64,000 nt of DNA from Cytophagaceae bacterium (GTDB taxonomy: Bacteria; Bacteroidota; Bacteroidia; Cytophagales; Spirosomataceae), in the NCBI GenBank assembly GCA_027491315.1, contig JAIXWL010000001.1:546597-610596 (forward strand). Reading direction: 5' to 3'. Both the position numbers and the translations under genes were made by a program. The notes under the pieces were generated by a model. The model ran no database searches and was not told the origin of the DNA. It saw nothing but the letters and a program-made list of their open reading frames with translations. Shown here piece by piece: positions 1-9,129 of this stretch (its first letter is position 1; each line of letters opens with the position of its first letter).

Positions 1-1055
1 ACTTTTCCTGTAATGGATGGAACGATGCCCATGAAATCTGATAATCGCAAAGAAGTATGTTCATCACCAGCTCTCAAGGAACGTCTTTCGGCAGCGCTCA
101 TTAAGTTTTCCAATGCGGTGATGCTCATGCGCGCACTTACACCACTTTTGGCATCTACAAATTCACTATCTCTTGCCACAAAGCTAATTTGTTCCAAAAT
201 ATCCATGGCCAAATCAGGAATGTACACGCGGTCTTTTTGCTCTTTTTCTAGCTTGGCTTCCTGCGACGTAATGGTTTTGGCAATTTCGATGCTTTCAGGA
301 TAGTGTGTCAAGATTTGAGAACCAATACGGTCTTTCAAAGGAGTAACAATACTACCACGGTTGGTATAATCCTCTGGGTTAGCCGTAAAAATAAATTGCA
401 AATCCAAAGGCATGCGCAATTTGAATCCACGGATTTGAATATCACCCTCTTGTAAAATATTGAACAAAGCCACTTGAATGCGGGCTTGTAAATCGGGTAA
501 TTCATTGATGACAAAAATACAGCGATTGGCACGAGGAATCATCCCAAAATGTATCACTCGGTCATCGGCATAAGAAAGCTTTAAATTAGCTGCTTTAATG
601 GGGTCTACATCCCCAATTAAGTCGGCCACCGTCACATCAGGGGTAGCTAATTTTTCAAAGAATCGCTCATCACGGTGTAACCATGAAATAGGTGTTGCAT
701 CTCCTTTTTCAGCAATCAAATCTTTGGCATACCGTGAAATCGGCTGAAAGGGATCATCGTTGATTTCTGAACCGCTGACAAAAGGAATATATTCATCCAA
801 AAGTGTGACCATCAACCGTGCCAACCGGGTTTTCGCCTGTCCACGTAGGCCAAGTAAGTTAATGTTATGTCGAGATAAAATAGCTCTCTCCAGCTCAGGA
901 ATAACCGTGTGTTCAAAACCATGCACTCCTTCAAACGGAGTTTGTCCCGACTTGATTTTGGCAATCAAATTTTGTCTTAATTCATCTTTGATTCCTCTAC
1001 TCGTATAACCTGATTTTTTTAACTCTCCTAAGGTGGCAATGTTGTTCATGGACAT
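1..1055 (-). CDS. MoxR/ChlI-like AAA+ ATPase (3' end beyond window)
   Basis: Reading the complement from the ATG at 1055 gives about 351 open codons running off the window edge, so the C-terminus is missing. The protein begins MSMNNIATLGELK. It has a Walker A-like loop GLRGQAKT (around residue 73), a Walker B-like stretch CIFVINELPDL, a sensor-1-type FTANPED and a downstream arginine-rich helix. This order matches the magnesium-chelatase ChlI / MoxR branch of AAA+ ATPases. The GxxGxxKT loop has Gln-Ala where Gly-x is usual (GLRGQAKT), a variant I believe is normal in this subgroup. The VWA gene ends only 6 nt upstream, so the two are surely co-transcribed. Such ATPase-VWA pairs are thought to act as chaperones for metal or cofactor insertion or complex assembly; the client here is unknown. 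True chelatase activity is unlikely because no tetrapyrrole genes are nearby. Confidence 0.88.
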   Translation of the reverse strand, partial: MSMNNIATLGELKKSGYTSRGIKDELRQNLIAKIKSGQTPFEGVHGFEHTVIPELERAILSRHNINLLGLRGQAKTRLARLMVTLLDEYIPFVSGSEINDDPFQPISRYAKDLIAEKGDATPISWLHRDERFFEKLATPDVTVADLIGDVDPIKAANLKLSYADDRVIHFGMIPRANRCIFVINELPDLQARIQVALFNILQEGDIQIRGFKLRMPLDLQFIFTANPEDYTNRGSIVTPLKDRIGSQILTHYPESIEIAKTITSQEAKLEKEQKDRVYIPDLAMDILEQISFVARDSEFVDAKSGVSARMSITALENLMSAAERRSLRAGDEHTSLRLSDFMGIVPSITGK

Positions 1056-1061
1056 GTGGCT

Positions 1062-2180
1062 TTATTTAATGCGTTTTTTTCGATTCGTTTCGTAGTCTTC
1101 AAAGATCATTTCTCCCAGTCCTTTTAGCCCTGTATAAAAGGCTTTGCCTTGATTGGCTTGGGTAAATTCATTCACAAATCGTTGCAGGTATTGATCCCGA
1201 GCAATCATGAATGTGGTGATAGGAATATGTAATTTTCGTGCTTGCTGAGCTTGGGTATAGCATTTGTCAACAATGTACTCATCTAGGCCATTGCTATTCA
1301 TGAAGTACTCCCCATTCGGTAATTTCACACAGCTGGGTTTACCATCTGTGATCATGAAAATCTGCTTATTGGTATTTCTTTTTCTTCTTAAAATATCCAT
1401 AGCGAGCTGTAAGCCTGCCACGGTGTTGGTATGGTAAGGACCTACTTTGAGGTAGGGCAAATCTTTGATGGAAATACTCCAGGCGTCATTGCCAAAGACC
1501 AAAATATCCAAAGTGTCTTTAGGGTAGCGTGTTGTGATAAGTTCGGCTAAGGCCATGGCTACCTTTTTGGCTGGGGTAATTCGGTCTTCTCCGTACAAAA
1601 TCATGCTATGACTGATGTCTATCATCAGCACGGTACTCATTTGAGATTTATGTAAGGATTCTTCGACCACCAAGTCATCTTCGCTGAGTTGGAATTGGTC
1701 CATGCCATGATTAATCTGGGCATTGCGTAGACTTTCTGTCAAAGAAATTTTTTCTAAACTGTCGCCAAAACGGTATTCACGAAACTCACCCGTATGTTCA
1801 TCGCCACTACCGGGATGTTTGCTTTTATGGTTTCCTGACCCACTGCGTTTTAAGTCACCAAAAATCGTATCCAGCGCTTGTTGACGAATGGCTCTCTCTG
1901 TTTTGGCGGTGATGCCCAAACCCGAACTCCCATCTTCCTTCGTTTCGTCCCGTATATAGCCTCTTTTTTTCAGGTCTTCAATGAAATCGTCGATGGTATA
2001 GGCCTCATCCGTTAGCTGATATTCTTTATCTAATTCCCGAAGCCAGTCGATCGCCTCATCCAAATCACCAGAAGTATGCACAATCAGCTCTTTGAAAATA
2101 GCAAAAAGCTTATCGAAAGGGCTCTGATTCTCAGGCTCATAGATTTTAAAATAGAAGGCTCTTTTATTTTCTTGACTCAT
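1062..2180 (-). CDS. VWA domain protein, partner of MoxR-like ATPase
   Basis: 372 residues with no signal peptide, so cytoplasmic. The N-terminal 150 residues are charged and helical; the C-terminal half is a von Willebrand A domain with a MIDAS motif DISHS (D188, S190, S192), a conserved Thr in the following region and MITDGKPSC as the last metal-binding loop. MIDAS residues coordinate a divalent metal that binds acidic residues in partner proteins. It is the first gene of a two-gene operon with the AAA+ ATPase (6 nt gap). By analogy with other MoxR-VWA pairs the VWA protein recruits the client and the ATPase remodels it. It is divergent from the sterol-desaturase gene, with a 73-bp shared upstream region. 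Confidence 0.87.
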   Translation of the reverse strand: MSQENKRAFYFKIYEPENQSPFDKLFAIFKELIVHTSGDLDEAIDWLRELDKEYQLTDEAYTIDDFIEDLKKRGYIRDETKEDGSSGLGITAKTERAIRQQALDTIFGDLKRSGSGNHKSKHPGSGDEHTGEFREYRFGDSLEKISLTESLRNAQINHGMDQFQLSEDDLVVEESLHKSQMSTVLMIDISHSMILYGEDRITPAKKVAMALAELITTRYPKDTLDILVFGNDAWSISIKDLPYLKVGPYHTNTVAGLQLAMDILRRKRNTNKQIFMITDGKPSCVKLPNGEYFMNSNGLDEYIVDKCYTQAQQARKLHIPITTFMIARDQYLQRFVNEFTQANQGKAFYTGLKGLGEMIFEDYETNRKKRIK

Positions 2181-2253
2181 GTCATGGGGTTGGGAAGCTT
2201 TATAGTAACGCTAATCTAGGCTTTTCTGTTTCATAAATGTAAAAATATGCAGG

Positions 2254-3084
2254 ATGAGTTTGAATTCGGACTGGCAAAGTTTTTTAAGCGGCTTGAATTC
2301 CATATTTTTACCAGGCAAAATTATACCTATGAGCGTAGAAAAATTTCTTCAAATTGCCTTGAGTATAGGTAGCCGATATTACTTGGTGGCAGGAGTATAC
2401 TTCTTGATTTTCTATGTCCTTTTTAGGAGGGCCTTATCCAGTAAAAAAATACAAGCTGCATTTCCTGCTAACAAGGATTATTTGCGTGAAATGGCTTATT
2501 CATTTGGGACCATAATTCTTTTTGCGGCCGTACCCATTTTCATTGTACAAAACCCAGCCGTAAGGCCCTATACGACGCTTTATGACCGAATGAATGAGAT
2601 GGGTTGGGGCTATTATTGGTTCGCGTATTTGTTGATGTTTTTAATGCACGACACCTATTTCTATTGGGCTCATCGAATTATGCACCATCCAAGTATTTTC
2701 AAATGGGTCCATAAAGTACATCATTTGTCGACTAACCCTTCGCCCTGGGCGGCTTATGCCTTTCACCCTTTGGAATCTATCGTAGAAACGGGCATTTTTG
2801 TCCTATTTGTTTTTACGATTCCAGTGCATCAAAGTCACATATATTTGTTCTTCTTTTTCTCCATCATTTACAATGCTTATGGCCATTTGGGATGGGAATT
2901 ATATCCAGCAGGTTTTTCTAAAACTTGGATTGGCAAATGGATTAATACTTCGGTAAGTCATAACCAGCATCATAAATATTTTAAAGGAAATTATGGCTTG
3001 TATTTGCTGTTTTGGGACCGGATTATGGGAACTTTACGCGAAGATTATGATGCGACTTTTGAAAAAGTAAAGCAAAAAACATAA
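2254..3084 (+). CDS. Sterol desaturase / fatty acid hydroxylase family membrane protein
   Basis: 276 residues with several hydrophobic segments and the histidine clusters that bind the di-iron centre of this superfamily: HDTYFYWAHRIMHH, HKVHH, and HNQHHKY near the C-terminus. The order and spacing match the FA_hydroxylase family, whose members hydroxylate or desaturate lipids or sterol-like compounds at the membrane. The ATG at 2254 gives a plausible N-terminus; another Met lies 26 codons in. A metallophosphoesterase gene follows after 9 nt, so the pair may be co-transcribed. The substrate cannot be told from sequence. A second, divergent member of the family lies at 35057-35878. Confidence 0.85.
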   Translation: MSLNSDWQSFLSGLNSIFLPGKIIPMSVEKFLQIALSIGSRYYLVAGVYFLIFYVLFRRALSSKKIQAAFPANKDYLREMAYSFGTIILFAAVPIFIVQNPAVRPYTTLYDRMNEMGWGYYWFAYLLMFLMHDTYFYWAHRIMHHPSIFKWVHKVHHLSTNPSPWAAYAFHPLESIVETGIFVLFVFTIPVHQSHIYLFFFFSIIYNAYGHLGWELYPAGFSKTWIGKWINTSVSHNQHHKYFKGNYGLYLLFWDRIMGTLREDYDATFEKVKQKT

Positions 3085-3093
3085 ACCTATCTT

Positions 3094-4014
3094 ATGAAAT
3101 TTTTATCAACATTCCTTTTCAGCTTACTGCTGTGTCTGGGAGCTTTCGCTCAAAACAAAAAATTTGATTTCATCGCGTTTGGAGATATGCCCTATAAATT
3201 GCCTGAAGACTATGCTAGGTTTGAGGGAGTGATCAACAAGATAAATCAAGAGAAACCTGTTTTTAGTGTTCATGTGGGAGACATTAAATCCGGGTCTACC
3301 CCATGCTCTACGGAGTACTTTTATAAAATACATCAGTATTTTGAAACCTTTGATCAGCCTTTGGTATATACACCTGGTGATAACGAATGGACGGATTGTC
3401 ACCGCAAAGCTGCTGGAGAATATGATGCCAATGAACGCTTAAAAGAACTGAGAAAAGTGTTTTTTGCTAAGAAGGAAAGCTTTGGGAAGAAGAAGATTAA
3501 ATTAGTTTCTCAATCTGAGAATCCTGCTTTTGCTAACTATGTTGAAAATAATGCTTGGGAATATGGTGGGATACAATTCGTGACGATTCACTTAGTGGGT
3601 TCCAACAATAATTTGAAAGGGGGAAATGCCGATAACTCGGAATTTAATGATCGCGAAAAGGCCAATCAAGCGTGGTTGGAGGAAGTGTTTGCGAAGGCGA
3701 GCAATAAGAAAGGTTTGGTGTTTTTTACACAGGCCGACATGTTTTACCATGGTGCTGTTCCAACCGGATTTACCCAAATTGTAGAGAAATTAACAGCATT
3801 AACCCGGGCCTATGGAAAGCCTGTTTTGTGGATCAATGGAGATTCACATCGCTTGATTATAGAGAAGCCATTGTTGATGCCAGATAAGAAATCGACGATA
3901 TTGAATTTTACGCGTTTACAAGTTTTTGGAGAGGCGGATATGGAAGCGGTTCGGGTGATTGTTGACCCTAAATCATCACAATTATTTTTGTTCGAACAAT
4001 TGATGGTGGACTAA
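3094..4014 (+). CDS. Exported metallophosphoesterase-like protein
   Basis: 306 residues with a clear Sec signal peptide ending ...LGAFAQ. Metallophosphoesterase (calcineurin-like) metal-binding motifs can be followed in order: FIAFGDMPY, HVGDIKSG, PGDNEWTDC and the late NGDSHR. The first motif lacks the canonical D-x-H (here GDMPY), so activity may differ from classical phosphatases. The protein is expected in the periplasm or outside the cell, hydrolysing a phosphoester of unknown type. The leader AAACCTAT sits 4 nt before the ATG. Its stop codon overlaps, on the opposite strand, the stop of the GDSL hydrolase gene. Confidence 0.8.
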   Translation: MKFLSTFLFSLLLCLGAFAQNKKFDFIAFGDMPYKLPEDYARFEGVINKINQEKPVFSVHVGDIKSGSTPCSTEYFYKIHQYFETFDQPLVYTPGDNEWTDCHRKAAGEYDANERLKELRKVFFAKKESFGKKKIKLVSQSENPAFANYVENNAWEYGGIQFVTIHLVGSNNNLKGGNADNSEFNDREKANQAWLEEVFAKASNKKGLVFFTQADMFYHGAVPTGFTQIVEKLTALTRAYGKPVLWINGDSHRLIIEKPLLMPDKKSTILNFTRLQVFGEADMEAVRVIVDPKSSQLFLFEQLMVD

Positions 4015-4940
4015 GGAGCGAGCATCGCATCTATTTGCTTGTCTATGGCTAAAGATAATTGTAGGGCTTCCATCAAAGGAAGTCCTTTTTTCATTTCAGG
4101 TCGCCGATGTCCTGTCGAAACAAGCCAAGCATCCTTCATCAAATTATGTCTTTGCACAATGAGCTGATAGAAAGCCTGAGGGTCTTTCAGATTCGATAAA
4201 GCTTGGAGGATGGAGTTCGATTGAAGTATATTCTTTTGACCTAAGTGAAATAAAATTTGTTGGGCCATAAGCCAATGTCCCAATTCTCCCGGATGAACAC
4301 CATCCTTCGCTAAAGCAAAATTTGGGTCTATCTTTTGTTGGTTCGATTGGTATTGTTTCATAGGAAAATGCACATCAATCACCTCCCAGTTTTTTTGTTG
4401 GATGAGCCAGTCTGAATAGCGATCTAGTACTTGGGAATAGCCTAATTTTTTCCCTAATAATTCATCGTAAGGGGCGGGAGTCAAGTGTATGATTTTAGAA
4501 CCCCGATCTTCAATTTGGGCATGTAGCCAAGTAATGCCATCTTTAAATTTTTGAAAACGAAGGGAATCCAAAGGCAGGTAAATGCCATCGTTCATGCCAT
4601 AGGAAGCAAAAACAATATCGGGTTGGGTTTGAAGTAGCACACGGTCCAATCTTTCGTGTAAATCTGGCCTAGGAAATCGCCCATCGGCATGTCCTTCTTC
4701 TGACAAGCCTGAGACGGTTTCACTAGGTAAACCGGCATTGATGAATTCAATTTTATGTTGGGGAAAATGGGCCTTGTGGTAAGCTTCTATCGCCTGCACA
4801 TAACCAGCAGCATAGGTGATGCTATTTCCTAGAAAAAGCACTCGTTTGACGGAGTCATCAAATAGCTGAGCTTGTAAACTACTCCATGAGCAAATGAAAA
4901 GTAAACATATCCAGGGCAATGGTGTCTTTTTTAGCCTCAT
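4011..4940 (-). CDS. Exported SGNH/GDSL hydrolase
   Basis: 309 residues with a signal peptide (hydrophobic segment ending ...SSLQAQ). All four SGNH blocks are visible: VLFLGNSIT (nucleophile Ser), the NAGLPSET glycine block, YGMNDG (oxyanion Asn) and DGVHPGELGH (catalytic Asp and His). Family members are esterases or lipases, often deacetylating polysaccharides. The ATG overlaps the stop of the upstream DUF1080 gene (ATGA), so translation is probably coupled. With the DUF1080 and cytochrome genes upstream, a role in processing an acylated sugar or glycoside is plausible but inferred. Confidence 0.86.
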   Translation of the reverse strand: MRLKKTPLPWICLLFICSWSSLQAQLFDDSVKRVLFLGNSITYAAGYVQAIEAYHKAHFPQHKIEFINAGLPSETVSGLSEEGHADGRFPRPDLHERLDRVLLQTQPDIVFASYGMNDGIYLPLDSLRFQKFKDGITWLHAQIEDRGSKIIHLTPAPYDELLGKKLGYSQVLDRYSDWLIQQKNWEVIDVHFPMKQYQSNQQKIDPNFALAKDGVHPGELGHWLMAQQILFHLGQKNILQSNSILQALSNLKDPQAFYQLIVQRHNLMKDAWLVSTGHRRPEMKKGLPLMEALQLSLAIDKQIDAMLAP

Positions 4941-5740
4941 TTTTTTCTGGATTTTGGAATGGGTAAAACTTGAATTTCGATATTTCTAAAATCGATTTCT
5001 TGTCCTTCGCTTTGCAGAGCAATATATCCCTCTTTCAATAATTTTCCATCAATTTTGATCGCAGGATCATAGCCATTGGCCACACCTCCACCAATTTGAG
5101 GTTGGGTATATTCCAATACCTTTTCTCCATTGATGTAATGGCTTACTAAGGAATCTCCTAGTACTACGAGTTCGGCTTTTACCCATTGATCTCCTTCATA
5201 GGTCTTAGAACTAGAGTTAATGCAATGCCTCGGATCTTTTCTACCCTGATAAAATACATCCGTTCCGGGTGAGCACATATTTCCTGTGGGTCTAGGTTTT
5301 CCATCGCCTAAGCCGGCCAAAAATTGCATTTCCACAGAAATTGGCCAATCCTGTTCTTTTGGCATGGTTTTGGGGTCTTGAGAGTGGAACATGACACCCG
5401 AGTTTTTTAAGGTATAATCGGGGGCATCTTTTCTCCAAATACCCGTAAATCGATACTCTAAGCGGAGTTTATAGTATGAAAACGGTTTTTTATAATACAA
5501 ATGCCCATAGCGATTATTAAAATGGTCGTATTGGTCATACCGCACATTAATCATGCCATCTTCTACCCGGAATGTTTGACCGTAATTATCTCCCACTTCA
5601 TGGTGGTATATTTTTACAGTCCAATCTTTGATGTCTTTCCCATTAAATAAGGAAACCCATTTTTCTTTTTTAGGCTTGAGACAAAAGGCATTAAATGCCA
5701 ATAATAGGGCGATACATGCTAGTGCTGTTTTGGACATCAT
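4937..5740 (-). CDS. DUF1080 / 3-keto-disaccharide hydrolase domain protein
   Basis: 267 residues: a signal peptide (hydrophobic stretch ending ...FNAFCLK) followed by one DUF1080 domain that opens with the characteristic WVSLFNGKDIKDWTVK and has the beta-sandwich signatures of the family, including YKLRLEYRF and NSGVMFHSQ. The family is annotated as 3-keto-disaccharide hydrolase: some members cleave glycosides whose sugar has been oxidised at C3. Start codons at 5740 and 5737 are both possible. It shares an ATGA overlap with the downstream GDSL hydrolase. The upstream dehydrogenase-cytochrome fusion could supply an oxidised substrate, which is inference from position. Confidence 0.85.
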   Translation of the reverse strand: MMSKTALACIALLLAFNAFCLKPKKEKWVSLFNGKDIKDWTVKIYHHEVGDNYGQTFRVEDGMINVRYDQYDHFNNRYGHLYYKKPFSYYKLRLEYRFTGIWRKDAPDYTLKNSGVMFHSQDPKTMPKEQDWPISVEMQFLAGLGDGKPRPTGNMCSPGTDVFYQGRKDPRHCINSSSKTYEGDQWVKAELVVLGDSLVSHYINGEKVLEYTQPQIGGGVANGYDPAIKIDGKLLKEGYIALQSEGQEIDFRNIEIQVLPIPKSRKK

Positions 5741-5822
5741 TATCAGTTAATAGGTAAATAGAGCGAATGTCCAAATATATCAGATTCTTGAATAAAAAAT
5801 TCGATTATTTTGTTTTTGTAAC

Positions 5823-5855
5823 AGGGTTGACAGCGTTCCAAACGCTGGCAACCCT
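5823..5855. repeat. 33-bp palindrome, copy A
   Basis: Arms AGGGTTGACAGCGTT and AACGCTGGCAACCCT with a 3-nt centre; 14 of 15 positions pair. It lies between the end of the cytochrome gene and the start of the DUF1080 gene, both on the minus strand. It resembles copies at 27692, 28787 and 40394 in length and in the GTCAA/TTGAC core, but its arm sequence runs inside-out compared with copy C (the AACGCTG end is at the centre). It could act as a terminator for the upstream gene, although no long T run follows. Confidence 0.75.
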
Positions 5856-5869
5856 AGTCATTTTTCGGT

Positions 5870-8866
5870 TTAAATTCCTTTGATAAATGCCACTAAATCA
5901 GCCATATCCTGAAGTTTGATATTGGCATCTAATCCATTTGGCATGGCAGAAATCTTGGATGCGACTCTTGACTTGATGCGGTATTTCTCGATAACCTGTA
6001 CGGCTCCACCCATTTGTTTTAAACTTAGGGAATTATCATTTTCAGAAGTTATAATTCCGGATAGTCGGGTACCATCGGATAATTGTAAATCCCAGTTGCC
6101 ATATTTATCAGCGATGGAGTTATTCGGGTTGATAATTTCAGTAATAATTGAAAGCGCATTTCTACTTTTCAAAGTTGACAAATCTGGCCCAAATGCTACT
6201 CCAGCGACCCCTTTGATTTGATGGCAAACGGTGCAATTGCTCTTAAAAATTTCTTTGCCTTTTGCCGCATTTCCTGCTATATCAGCTGCAGGTAAATAGT
6301 TTTGTAAAACGGCTTTTCTATCCTCACTGATGGCCAAAACCTCACGCGCTAATTTTCGGATATTGGCATCATACGAATTCATTAGCTCTACCAATTGAGG
6401 CCACTCCAAATCTGACTTAGGGATATTTTTAGTAGCAATTTCCTTCAAGAGTGGAATCATGTATTTTTCATTCACAATTTGATAACGAATCCAAGCCTTA
6501 CGAGAAGGCATTTTCATCTTGTTGTATACTTGATTGATCTGGGCTATTTCTTGAGTAGATATTTGATTAGGGAGCGCCTTGATACTAGCCAATTGAATGG
6601 ATTCACTCGTAGAAGTACGAATGAATGAAATTAATTTGCTAGTGAATGCTGGATCCTTTGGCAAGCTTAATAAGGCTAAGGCATCCTCCTGGAATTTGGC
6701 ATCTTGACTGCCTGAAAATTTAGCAAAAACCTCTTTAGCAAATGCTTTATCTGCCGGTAAACCTACCGCTTTAAATACCGCTATGATGGCATGGCGCATC
6801 TTAGCATCTGGGGAAATCATGAAGGATTTAGCGAGGGCATTTTTTTGCTTTTCATCCAAGTTAATTTTCTTTTCGGCATAATCAGCATAGGAAGCTAAAC
6901 CTTTAAGTAAAGCTGCCTGCCACCAATCATTGCTTACTTGTAAATCGCTCGTTAATGCTAAGAAACTTATGTCTTGCTTTTTCATTAATGCCGCTGCGAC
7001 ATAGGCAAAGAAATTTTCTTTTCCCTCTGAAGGCTTATTCCCAAAGTTGGCAATCGCTCCTTTTAACAAATTTAATTCTGAGCCCTTTGATGCGGCAATA
7101 GCAGCTACGCCCACCCAATGGTCGTCAATATCTTGATTCAAAATAATACTTCTCAGAGCTACGGCTTCTGGAAAAGTAAAAAAGGCAGAAGAACAAAGCC
7201 ATTGAAAACGAACGCGGGCATCCGTATCTTTAGCGGTTTCTATGATAGATTGGGTCAATGCTTTATCGGAGGCGAAAGCCGGTAAATGCCAATGCTGATC
7301 GGCAATTTTTAAAGCGTTTTCACGCACCCCAGCCGTTTTATTTCCTAATGCTCCCACCAAATCTGCCGGAGTCAATTTACCCCAATCAGATAATAACCAT
7401 AAGGCCGGTACACTGGCTTCTGCCTCCTTATTGGCTATGATTTCTTGTAAAGCTGGTGCTACCGAGACATCTTTGCGATGGAACAACAAGCGCTGCGCAG
7501 TCTTTCTGAACCAACCATTGTCGGATTGTAAAAGCTCCACCAGCTTTTCGGAGGATTCTTTCGATAAACGTGTTTCATTCATCCAATTCATTCCTGCACT
7601 TCCTTTTTTAGTGATTCGATAAATGCGTCCCTTGGTTTTACCATTGTACAAGGCTCCGCTTTTATTCACTTCTTCCGACATCCACTCCGGATGCTCGATC
7701 AATTGTCGGTAATAGTCAATCACATATAAAGCCCCGTCAGGTCCTACATAAAAATTAACGGGTCTAAACCAGGGGTCTTTGGAAGCTAAAAATTCTTTTT
7801 TCTCCAATAGTCTTTTGCCAGAAAAGGTAGAACCTTTCGAATCAATGATATCGGCATGGACTAAATTATGTACTGGTTCGCCAACAAAAGTCACTTGACT
7901 AAAATCCTTTCCAAATGCACCTCCATCATACCAGGTGATGCCGCAACTTGATGTCACGACTCCCACATCGGTTAATAATTGATGATTGGGATTCTCTGAA
8001 ATGGGATATACCTCACAAGCATCCCCATGATCGGGGATTTTTTCCATGGCTTCAGGTATAACTAAATTTGGGTTGGTGCTGGTATAGCGAGCATCCAATA
8101 CTTCATGGTATAAATGATCGGCATTATCCGTATAAAATCGATGGCCCCAAGGGTCAAAGGTATGACCGTATTGAGTTTCTCCTGACATGGATTCAAGTCC
8201 AAAACTATCTGGTTTGAAGCGAACATTTCGCCCATTACCATTTTTGGGAAGAATATTTGCCTTTGGATTTGAAGGATAGCGAATGTCACTTCCTTTATCC
8301 CCAAACAGGTATTCATAGGCAAAGGAATTGATGGATCCAGAGTGGCCTAAGTAAATCCAGTTGTCAAGACCAAACTTAGGCGTATTCATATTGTGTTGGG
8401 GATTGGACAAAGAAAACCCAGTTAAGATGACCTCTCTTTTATCCGCTTTATTGTCGCCATTGGTATCTTCGAAATACAGGATATTAGGAGCATCAGCCAC
8501 GATGATTCCCTTTTTCCATTTCATAATTCCCATGGGAAGGGTCAAACTGTCCACAAAAATCTCCGATTTATCTGGATAGCCATCACCATTGCTGTCTATA
8601 AGTTTACGCACTTGTCCCGTTTTACTTAAGTCCAAAGGGTAACCTGGCATTTCTAATACGAACCAGTTGCCATCTTCATCTATTTCCATAGCTACAGGAT
8701 CAGCTACCAAGGGTTCTGCGGCGACCATTTCAATTTCAAATCCTTCCATGATTTGAAAATCATCAAGGGCTTTTTGGTGTTCTTTGGACAGCTTGGGAGC
8801 ATTCTTTTTCTCAGTTGAACAAGCGAAAATGCTGAGACAAAGAGCAATGAATAATAAATTATGCAT
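5870..8866 (-). CDS. PVC-type dehydrogenase propeller / HEAT-like / cytochrome c lipoprotein
   Basis: 998 residues. The N-terminus is a lipoprotein signal with lipobox SIFAC. Residues ~30-430 form the propeller of the 'putative membrane-bound dehydrogenase' family, with repeated blocks such as FEDTNGDNKADKRE and WFRPVNFYVGPDGALYVIDYY. Residues ~440-850 are helical and HEAT-like. The C-terminal ~130 residues are a haem domain with CTVCH and a following PDLST. Such proteins are abundant in Planctomycetes, Verrucomicrobia and Bacteroidetes; they are presumed periplasmic quinoprotein-like sugar or alcohol oxidases passing electrons to the attached haem. The substrate is unknown. The leader AAACCTAT precedes the ATG on the minus strand. 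The DUF1080 gene follows after about 130 bp. Confidence 0.87.
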   Translation of the reverse strand: MHNLLFIALCLSIFACSTEKKNAPKLSKEHQKALDDFQIMEGFEIEMVAAEPLVADPVAMEIDEDGNWFVLEMPGYPLDLSKTGQVRKLIDSNGDGYPDKSEIFVDSLTLPMGIMKWKKGIIVADAPNILYFEDTNGDNKADKREVILTGFSLSNPQHNMNTPKFGLDNWIYLGHSGSINSFAYEYLFGDKGSDIRYPSNPKANILPKNGNGRNVRFKPDSFGLESMSGETQYGHTFDPWGHRFYTDNADHLYHEVLDARYTSTNPNLVIPEAMEKIPDHGDACEVYPISENPNHQLLTDVGVVTSSCGITWYDGGAFGKDFSQVTFVGEPVHNLVHADIIDSKGSTFSGKRLLEKKEFLASKDPWFRPVNFYVGPDGALYVIDYYRQLIEHPEWMSEEVNKSGALYNGKTKGRIYRITKKGSAGMNWMNETRLSKESSEKLVELLQSDNGWFRKTAQRLLFHRKDVSVAPALQEIIANKEAEASVPALWLLSDWGKLTPADLVGALGNKTAGVRENALKIADQHWHLPAFASDKALTQSIIETAKDTDARVRFQWLCSSAFFTFPEAVALRSIILNQDIDDHWVGVAAIAASKGSELNLLKGAIANFGNKPSEGKENFFAYVAAALMKKQDISFLALTSDLQVSNDWWQAALLKGLASYADYAEKKINLDEKQKNALAKSFMISPDAKMRHAIIAVFKAVGLPADKAFAKEVFAKFSGSQDAKFQEDALALLSLPKDPAFTSKLISFIRTSTSESIQLASIKALPNQISTQEIAQINQVYNKMKMPSRKAWIRYQIVNEKYMIPLLKEIATKNIPKSDLEWPQLVELMNSYDANIRKLAREVLAISEDRKAVLQNYLPAADIAGNAAKGKEIFKSNCTVCHQIKGVAGVAFGPDLSTLKSRNALSIITEIINPNNSIADKYGNWDLQLSDGTRLSGIITSENDNSLSLKQMGGAVQVIEKYRIKSRVASKISAMPNGLDANIKLQDMADLVAFIKGI

Positions 8867-9129
8867 GGTGTTTTATAGGTTTAGTTATCGCAAGTTAGTG
8901 TATTTATTAATTTTTGATGAATCTCAAAATCAAACAAAAAACAGAATTTATACAATATGCTAGATTTTATTATTAACATGTATAAATAGTTGTCTTTTGT
9001 CGGTCTTTGTCAGCATGTTACAGCGTCATTTTGACAATTCACCTAGCTGCTTTATCCGTTTATCCCAAATTGGATGAAGGAAATAATCCTTTTGATTTAC
9101 TTGTTAAAATAATTGTATACCCTAAAATC

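Noticed and set aside
13..1008. Small plus-strand frames in the first kilobase
   Set aside because: They are shadows of the minus-strand ATPase, which carries the AAA+ motifs.
9007..9129. Extended N-terminus of the LiaF-like protein
   Set aside because: No membrane or signal character; the ATG at 9130 gives a natural start.
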